Positions 57,437 to 64,000 of a stretch of DNA of 64,000 bases are shown here, piece by piece. Made by a program: the position numbers and the translations under genes. The DNA lies in assembly GCA_009763385.1 (NCBI GenBank), contig CM019826.1:97572848-97636847 (forward strand), written 5' to 3'. The DNA comes from Coix lacryma-jobi var. lacryma-jobi. Taxonomy: Eukaryota > Streptophyta > Magnoliopsida > Poales > Poaceae. Below the pieces are notes generated by a model. That model saw only the letters and a list, made by a program, of their open reading frames with translations. It was not told the DNA's origin and made no database searches. Position 1 is the stretch's first letter. Each line of letters begins with the position of its first letter.

Positions 57437-60400
57437 ACTTTCATTTCCGAAGGAACGGTGCCGCAAACTAGAGCGGGATGGCGTTTTATCCACTGATGCC
57501 CCGAAAAACTCGCAGTTGAATTTTTCAAAACGGACCCACCCAATCCTCTTAGTTTGTCCCAAAACTCATGTTTGGTGGGTTTTCGGCACTTTCATTTTCG
57601 AAGGAACGGTGACCCAAAACTCGCGCGGAATGGCCGTTTTATCCACTGATGCACCGAAAAACTCGCAGTTGAATTTTTCACAACGGACCCACCAAATCCT
57701 CTTAGTTTGTCCCAAAACTCATGTTTGGTGGGTTTTTGGCACTTTCATTTCCGAAGGAACGGTGACGCAAAACTCGCGCGGAATGGCCGTTTTATCCACT
57801 GATGCACCAAAAAACTCGCAGTTGAATTTTTCACAACGGACGCACCCAATCATGTCAGTTTGACCCAAAACTCATGTTTGTTGGGTTTTTGGGAGTTTCA
57901 TTTCTGAAGGAACGGTGCCGCAAAACTCGCGCGGGATGGCCGTTTTATCCACTGATGCCCGAAAAACTCGCAGTTGAATTTTTCAAAACGGACCCACCAA
58001 ATCCTCTTAGTTTGTCCCAATACTCATGTTTGGTGGGTTTTTGGCACTTTCATTTCCGAAGGAACGGTGACACAAAACTCGCGCGGGATGGCTATTTATG
58101 CCCCGAAAAACTCGCAGTTGAATTTTTCAAAACGGACCCACCCAATCCTCTTAGTTTGTCCCAAAACTCATGTTTGGTGGGTTTTCGGCACTTTCATTTT
58201 CGAAGGAACGGTGACCCAAAACTCGCGCGGAATGGCCGTTTTATCCACTGATGCCCCGAAAAACTCGCAGTTGAATTTTTCAAAACGGACCCACCAAATC
58301 CTCTTAGTTTGTCCCAAAACTCATGTTTGGTGGGTTTTTGGCACTTTCATTTCCGAAGGAACGGTGACACAAAACTCGCGCGGAATGGCCGTTTTATCGA
58401 CTGATGTACCAAAAAACTCGCAGTTGAATTTTCACAACGGACGCACCAATGATGTCACTTTGACCCAAAACTCATGTTTGGTGGGTTTTTGACACTGTCA
58501 TTTCTGAAGGAACGGTGACGCAAAACTCACGCGGAATGGTCGTTTTATCCACTAATGCACCAGAAAACTCGCAGTTGAATTTTTCACAACGGACGCACCC
58601 AATCATGTCAGTTTGACCCAAAACTCATGTTTGGTGGGTTCTAGGGAGTTTCATTTCCGAAGGAACGGTGCCGCAAAACTCGCGCGGATGGCCGTTTTAT
58701 CCACTGATGCCCCGAAAAACTCGCAGTTGAATTTTTCAAAACGGACCCCCAAATCCTCTTAGTTTGTCCCAAAACTCATGTTTGGTGGGTTTTTGGCACT
58801 TTCTTCATTCCGAAGGAACGGTGACACAAACTCGCGCGGATGGCTATTTATGCCCCGAAAAACTCGCAGTTGAATTTTTCAAAACGGACCCACCCAATCC
58901 TCTTAGTTTGTCCCAAAACTCATGTTTGGTGGGTTTTGGCACTTTCAATTCGGAGGAACGGTGACACAAAACTCGCGCGGGATGGCTATTTTATCCACTG
59001 ATGCCCCGAAAAACTCGCAGTTGAATTTTTGAAAACGGACCCACCCAATCCTCTTAGTTTGCTGAAAACTCATGTTTGGTGGGTTTTTGGCACTTTCATT
59101 TCCGAAGGAACTGTGACGCAAAACTCGCGCGGAATGGCCGTTTTATCCACTGATGCACCAAAAAACTCGCAGTTGAATTTTTCACAACGGACGCACCAAT
59201 GATGTCACTTTGACCCAAAACTCATGTTTGGTGGGTTTTGACAGTGTCGTTTCCGAAGGAACGGTGACGCAAAACTCACGCGGAATGGCCGTTTTATCCA
59301 CTGATGCACCAAAAACTCCAGTTGAATTTTTCAAACGGACCCACCAAATCCTCTTAGTTTGACCCAAAACTCATGTTTGGTGGGTTTTTGGGAGTTTCAT
59401 TTCCGAAGGAACGGTGCCGCAAAACTCGCGCGGGGGCCGTTTTATCCACTGATGCCCCGAAAAACTCGCAGTTGCATTTTTCAAAACGGACCCACCCAAT
59501 CCTCTTAGTTTGTCCCAAAACTCATGTTTGGTGGGTTTTCGGCACTTCATTTCCGAAGGAACGGTGACACAAAACTCGCGCGGAATGGCCGTTTTATCGA
59601 CTGATGCACCAAAAACTCGCAGTTGAATTTTTCACAACGGACGCACCAATGATGTCACTTTGACCCAAAACTCATGTTTGGTGGGTTTTTACACTGTCAT
59701 TTCCGAAGGAACGGTGACGCAAAACTCACGCGGAATGGTCGTTTTATCCACTCATGCACCAGAAAACTCGTAGTTGAATTTTTCACAACGGACGCACCCA
59801 ATCATGTCAGTTTGACCCAAAACTCATGTTTGGTGGGTTTTAGGGAGTTTCATTTCCGAAGGAACGGTGCGCAAAACTCGCGCGGGATGGCCGTTTTATC
59901 CACTAATGCCCCGAAAACTCACAGTTCAATTTTCAAACGGACCACCCAATCCTCTGAGTTTGTCTCAAAACTCATGTTTGGTGGGGTTTTGGCACATTCA
60001 TTTCCGAAGGAACGGTGACGCAAAACTCGCGCGGAATGGCCGTTTTATCCACTATGCACCAAAAAATTTGTAGTTGGATTTTTCACAACGGACGCACCCA
60101 ATCATGTCAGTTTGACCCAAAACTCATGTTTGGTGGGTTTTTGGGAGTTTCATTTCTGAAGGAACGGTGCCACAAAACTCGCGCGGATGGCCGTTTTATC
60201 ACTGATGCACGACAAACTCGCAGTTGAATTTTCTAAACGGACCACCGAATCATCCTAGTTTGTCCCAAAACTCATGTTTGGTGGGTTTTTGACACTTTAT
60301 TTCCGAAGGAACGGTGACGCAAAACTCGCGCGGATGGCCGTTTTATCCACTGATGCACCAAAAACTTGCAGTTGAATTTTTCACAACGGACGCACCCAAT

Positions 60401-61694
60401 CATGTCTTTGACCCAAAACTCATGTTTGGTGGGTTTTTGGTTTCATTTCCGAAGGAACGGTGCAAAACTCGCGCATGGCCGTTTTATCGACTGATGCACC
60501 AAAAAACTTGCAGTTGAATTTTTCACAACGGACGCACCCAATCATGTCAGTTTGACCAAAACTCATGTTTGGTGGGTTTTTGGAGTTTCATTTCCGAAGG
60601 AACGGTGCCGCAAAACTCGCGCGGGATGGCCGTTTTTCCACTGATGCCCAAAAAACTCGCAGTTGAATTTTTCTAACGGACCCACCCAATCCTCCTAGTT
60701 CGTCCCAAAACTCATGTTTGGTGGTTTTTGGCACTTTCATTTCCGAAGGAACGGTGCCGCAAAACTAGAGCGGGATGTTTTATCCACTGATGCCCAAAAA
60801 AAACTCGCAGTTGAATTTTTCAAAACGGACCACCCAATCCTCGTTTGACCCAAAACTCATGTTTGTGGGTTTTTGGCACTTTCATTTCCGAATGAACGGT
60901 GCGCAAAACTCGCGCGGAATGGCCGTTTTATCCACTGATGCACCAAAAACTTGCAGTTAATTTTTCACAACGGACGCACCCAATCATGTCAGTTTGACCC
61001 AAAACTCATGTTTGGTGGGTTTTGGCACTTTCATTTCCGAAGGAACGGTGCCGCAAAACTCGCGCGGGATGGCCGTTTTATCCACTGATGTCGCGAAAAA
61101 CTCGCAGTTGAATTTTTCAAAACGGACCCACCAATCCCTTAGTTTGTCCCAAAACTCATGTTTGGTGGGTTTTTGGCACTTTCATTTCCGAAGAACGGTG
61201 ATGCAAAACTCGCGCGGAATGGCCGTTTTTGTCCACTGATGCACCAAAAACTCGCAGTTGAATTTTTCACAACGGACGCACCCAATCATGTCCGTTTGAC
61301 CCAAAACTCATGTTTGGTGGGTTTTTGGCACTTTCATTTCCGAAGGAACGGTGCCGCAAAACTCGCGCGGGATGGCCGTTTTACCACTAATGCCCCGAAA
61401 AACTCGCAGTTGAATTTTTCAAACGGACCACCCAATCCTCTTAGTTTGACCCAAAACTCATGTTTGGTGGGTTTTTGGCACTTTCATTTCCGAAGGAACG
61501 GTGCACAAAACTCGCGCGGAATGGCCGTTTTATCGACACTGATGCACCAAAAAACTCGCAGTTGAATTTTTCACAACGGACGCACCCAATCATCTCAGTT
61601 TGACCCAAAACTCATGTTTGGTGGGTTTTTGGACTTTCATTTCCGAAGGAACGGTGCCGCAAAACTCGTGCAGGATGGCCGTTTTATCCACTGA
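57437..61694. repeat. Centromere-type satellite array, about 28 monomers of 143-155 bp
   Basis: A unit starting CTTTCATTTCCGAAGGAACG recurs about every 150-155 bp. The reverse complement contains CCACCAAACATGAGTTTTGG and ATTGGGTGCGT, which resemble the grass CentC/CentO centromere repeats (from memory). Two monomer types occur. Type A has GGACGCACCCAATCATGTCA with TTTGACCC; type B has GGACCCACCCAATCCTCTTA with TTTGTCCC. Short frames through the array come from repetition and are not genes. Some monomers share private deletions five units apart. Many single-base gaps occur right of about 58680. Confidence 0.88.
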
Positions 61695-62370
61695 TGATGC
61701 GAACCCGCTAGGGTTTTTGCCCGATCTTTCGATGAGAAACGGGGATAACTCGATTGGTGGATGGAGATGACGTTCACGGCCCGACTACAGCCCTCAAGAC
61801 CGCGCCTTAGCAACCGATACACCACGTCCAATAGCCGTCACGATCTTGTGGAGCGCGACAACCAGCCCCTAGGGCTCCCGTCCTGCAAGCAATCGAAGAA
61901 CTAGCAAGAACGAGGAAACAAGCACTGAATTTGCAAGATGAAATTGAAGGTTTCAAACTGAATCTTAATCAACAATGGGGTTCCGAAGACAGGGAGACGG
62001 GCGGCTGATCCTGCACGCGCGCCTACAAGCAAGTAGCTAAGGCTAAACTTGATCTAAACAAAACCCAACCCGACCATGGCGGCTATAGAGGGATATAAGT
62101 AGATGGATTGACGACCAAAAGAGTGTTGGGGTCGTCCTCCAACCCTAGGACGTGTCCCTAATGGACCCAACTTGATACATGGGCCATAAGCCCAAAATGA
62201 GGTGACGCAGCACCCTGGACAGCAAGACCTGTCGACGGTAATTGGATCATTGCCGCTGCTGCCGAACAGATATTGACGTGAGACTTGATTCATATGAAAG
62301 TAAACTTGATAAGCTTTCCAACAAGTCCTGAAGCGCCTGAATCCGAATCCGTATGCAACCGTGGTGGCGG
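61695..62370 (-). repeat. 3' LTR of the chromovirus (inner border approximate)
   Basis: Shares its outer end and scattered blocks with 9059-9660. The inner border could not be fixed without the 5' LTR, and the polyprotein end probably overlaps it. No frame other than that. Confidence 0.55.
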
Positions 62371-64000
62371 TCACAAGTTGGTGCTTTGCTGCAGTCCGAA
62401 TCCAGCTAGCGCGAGTCCTTCTCCCTTTCGGTCTTCTCCTTGGTTCCTAATCAAAACAAGAGTGCACGCGTTTCCATTGTCTAAACAAGATGGACAAGAG
62501 CTTATCATGGAACTCACTTGATGATTAAGTTGACGAGCACGAGCACGAGTAAGAGGACCAGCTATAGGTTGTGTCGGAGAGGATGTATCGCTGGTGTTGA
62601 TGTCCTCATCATTCTCCCTTTCTTGCATTTGAGTCGTCCTCGACTCAAGCTCATCTTCCTCACCCAAATAAGGCTTCAAATCTGCAATGTTAAATGTGGG
62701 ACTAACCCCAAAATCTGCAGGAAGATCAAGCTTATATGCATTCTCGTTAATTCGTTGCAGCACTTTAAAAGGACCATCAGCTCTAGGCATCAATTTGGAT
62801 TTTCTCAGTTCTGGAAATCTATCTTTTCGCAAATGCAACCAAACCAAATCCCCAGGTTCCAGAATCAATTGCTTTCTACCTTTATCTCCAGCACATTTGT
62901 ACTTAGCATTCATGCGCTCTATGTTTTCTTTAGTGGCTTCATGCAATTTTAACATCAATTCAGCACGTTGCTTAGCATCAAAATTCATTTTTTCAGAACT
63001 TGGCAAAGGCATTAAATCAATAGGAGCACGTGGCAAGAAGCCATAGACAATCTCGAAAGGACACATTTTTGTAGTAGAATGCAATGAACGATTATAAGCG
63101 AACTCAATATGAGGCAAACATTCTTCCCACATCTTAATATTCTTCTTTAAAACAGCCCTTAACATAGTGGATAAAGTTCTATTTACTACTTCAGTTTGAC
63201 CATCAGTTTGGGGATGACAAGTGGTGGAAAATAAAAGCTTAGTCCCCAATTTAAACCACAAAGTCTTCCAAAAATGACTAAGAAATTTAGCATCACGATC
63301 AGAAACAATTGTGTTGGGCACACCATGTAAGCGAACAATTTCTCGAAAGAACAAATCAGCAATATTTGTAGCATCATCAGTTTTATGACATGGTATGAAA
63401 TGTGCCATCTTAGAAAATCTATCAACAACCACAAACACACTATCACGTCCCCTCCTAGTCCTTGGTAATCCCAACACAAAATCCATAGATATATCCTCCC
63501 AAGGAGCATTAGGAACAGGAAGAGGTAGATACAAACCGTGGGGATTTAACCGTGACTTTGCCTTTTGACATGTTGTGCAACGAGCAACAAACCTCTCCAC
63601 ATCTCTCTTCATCCTTGGCCAAAAGAAATGACCAGCAAGTATGTCCTCGGTCTTCTTTGCTCCAAAATGTCCCATCAAGCCACCTCCATGTGCTTCCTGC
63701 AACAACAACAAACGAACAGAGCTAGCTGGAATGCATAGCTTGTTAGCTCTAAACACAAAACCATCACTAACGATGAATTTGTTCCATCCTTTTCCATCTT
63801 TACAATGCAGCAACACGTCTCTAAAATCAGCATCGTGAACATATTGGTCCTTAATTGTTTCTAACCCAAAGATCTTATAATCAAGTTGATTCAGCAAAGT
63901 ATATCTCCGTGACAAAGCATCAGCAATAATATTCTCCTTCCCTTTCTTGTGTTTAATAATATAAGGAAAAGATTCAATAAATTCAACCCATTTTGCATGC
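62371..64000 (-). CDS. Chromovirus pol: RNase H end, integrase, C-terminal tail (5' part outside window)
   Basis: The frame is open from the window edge (HAKWVEFIESFPY, end of RNase H, then ENIIADALSRRYTLL) to a stop at 62371, about 540 codons. Integrase: zinc-binding region EAHGGGLMGHFG to CTTCQKAK, DDE core with DISMDFVLGLP, IVSDRDAKFLSHFWK and the Glu in HPQTDGQTEVVNRTL. Then the GPY/F module (ADGPFKVLQRINENAYKLDL) and a tail with NIADLKPYLGEEDE and PLTRARARQLNHQV. No classical chromodomain is seen. Integrase joins the new DNA copy to the chromosome. The unbroken frame indicates a young copy. The initiator lies outside the window. Confidence 0.9.
   Translation of the reverse strand, partial: HAKWVEFIESFPYIIKHKKGKENIIADALSRRYTLLNQLDYKIFGLETIKDQYVHDADFRDVLLHCKDGKGWNKFIVSDGFVFRANKLCIPASSVRLLLLQEAHGGGLMGHFGAKKTEDILAGHFFWPRMKRDVERFVARCTTCQKAKSRLNPHGLYLPLPVPNAPWEDISMDFVLGLPRTRRGRDSVFVVVDRFSKMAHFIPCHKTDDATNIADLFFREIVRLHGVPNTIVSDRDAKFLSHFWKTLWFKLGTKLLFSTTCHPQTDGQTEVVNRTLSTMLRAVLKKNIKMWEECLPHIEFAYNRSLHSTTKMCPFEIVYGFLPRAPIDLMPLPSSEKMNFDAKQRAELMLKLHEATKENIERMNAKYKCAGDKGRKQLILEPGDLVWLHLRKDRFPELRKSKLMPRADGPFKVLQRINENAYKLDLPADFGVSPTFNIADLKPYLGEEDELESRTTQMQERENDEDINTSDTSSPTQPIAGPLTRARARQLNHQVSSMISSCPSCLDNGNACTLVLIRNQGEDRKGEGLALAGFGLQQSTNL

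Larger units (their letters stand above)
61695..64000 (-). mobile_element. Chromovirus (Ty3/gypsy, CRM/Reina-like), inserted in the satellite, continues past window
   Basis: The 3' end (plus TGATGCGAAC) directly abuts a satellite monomer at 61694. The LTR occupies about 61695-62370 or somewhat more, and the polyprotein frame runs from 62371 to the window edge. The remnant at 9059-9980 is a relative. The family is given by integrase and C-terminal motifs; the adjacent satellite favours the centromere-targeting CRM group, but Reina-type elements have similar proteins. Confidence 0.8.

Noticed and set aside
57516..61565. A series of frames repeating words like KTHVWWVFGTF
   Set aside because: They are translations of the satellite monomers; the same words recur each monomer and break at every small gap.
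57437..61694. Possible CRISPR-like array
   Set aside because: The whole 150-155 bp unit is repeated without unique spacers; it is a tandem satellite in a plant genome.

Overview
The window looks like pericentromeric or centromeric DNA of a grass (Poaceae). It is built almost entirely of nested LTR retrotransposons, one decayed hAT DNA transposon and one tandem satellite array. I find no intact host protein gene, rRNA, tRNA or CRISPR array. The grass assignment rests on the element types (Opie/SIRE-like Copia, Tat/Athila-like elements primed by tRNA-Asp, a CRM/Reina-like chromovirus) and on a ~150-155 bp satellite that resembles, from memory, the grass CentC/CentO centromere repeats. The species cannot be named from this sequence.

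Layout, left to right. 1-5719: 3' part of a non-coding Tat/Athila-like element (A) and its 3' LTR, lying in or beside a hAT transposon whose broken transposase occupies 5840-8031 and whose right end is near 8940. 9059-9980: the 3' tail and LTR of a chromovirus, joined to a broken ATHILA-ORF1-like gene (9985-11022, minus) with its own TATA region. 11369-19382: complete element B (1.3 kb LTRs, tRNA-Asp primer site, polypurine tract, AATAC target duplication), inserted into that gene's upstream region. 20038-24508: a 4.47 kb solo LTR with GAACC target duplication. 24571-45736: an Opie/SIRE-like Copia element on the minus strand. Its RNase H gene is split by element E (28731-38214, minus; gag and protease only), and E's protease gene is in turn split by an Opie-type solo LTR (32692-34662, GATTG duplication). 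45737-49634: a gag fragment, an LTR (46248-47931) with internal sequence on both sides, an Opie LTR fragment and another LTR. 49635-57434: element C, a minus-strand relative of A and B with a longer LTR. 57437-61694: the satellite array, about 28 monomers. 61695-64000: a chromovirus on the minus strand with an open integrase frame, inserted into the satellite.

The parts most worth attention are a row of stem-loops with compensating stem changes in every long Opie LTR copy, a stepwise growth of Tat/Athila LTRs by absorbing old primer-binding sites, the two-type satellite with a five-monomer period, and the repeated internal copies of a polypurine-tract motif in the non-coding elements A, B and C. 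A, B, C, E and the LTR at 46248 encode no reverse transcriptase or integrase here, so any past mobility would have depended on enzymes from autonomous relatives (inference).
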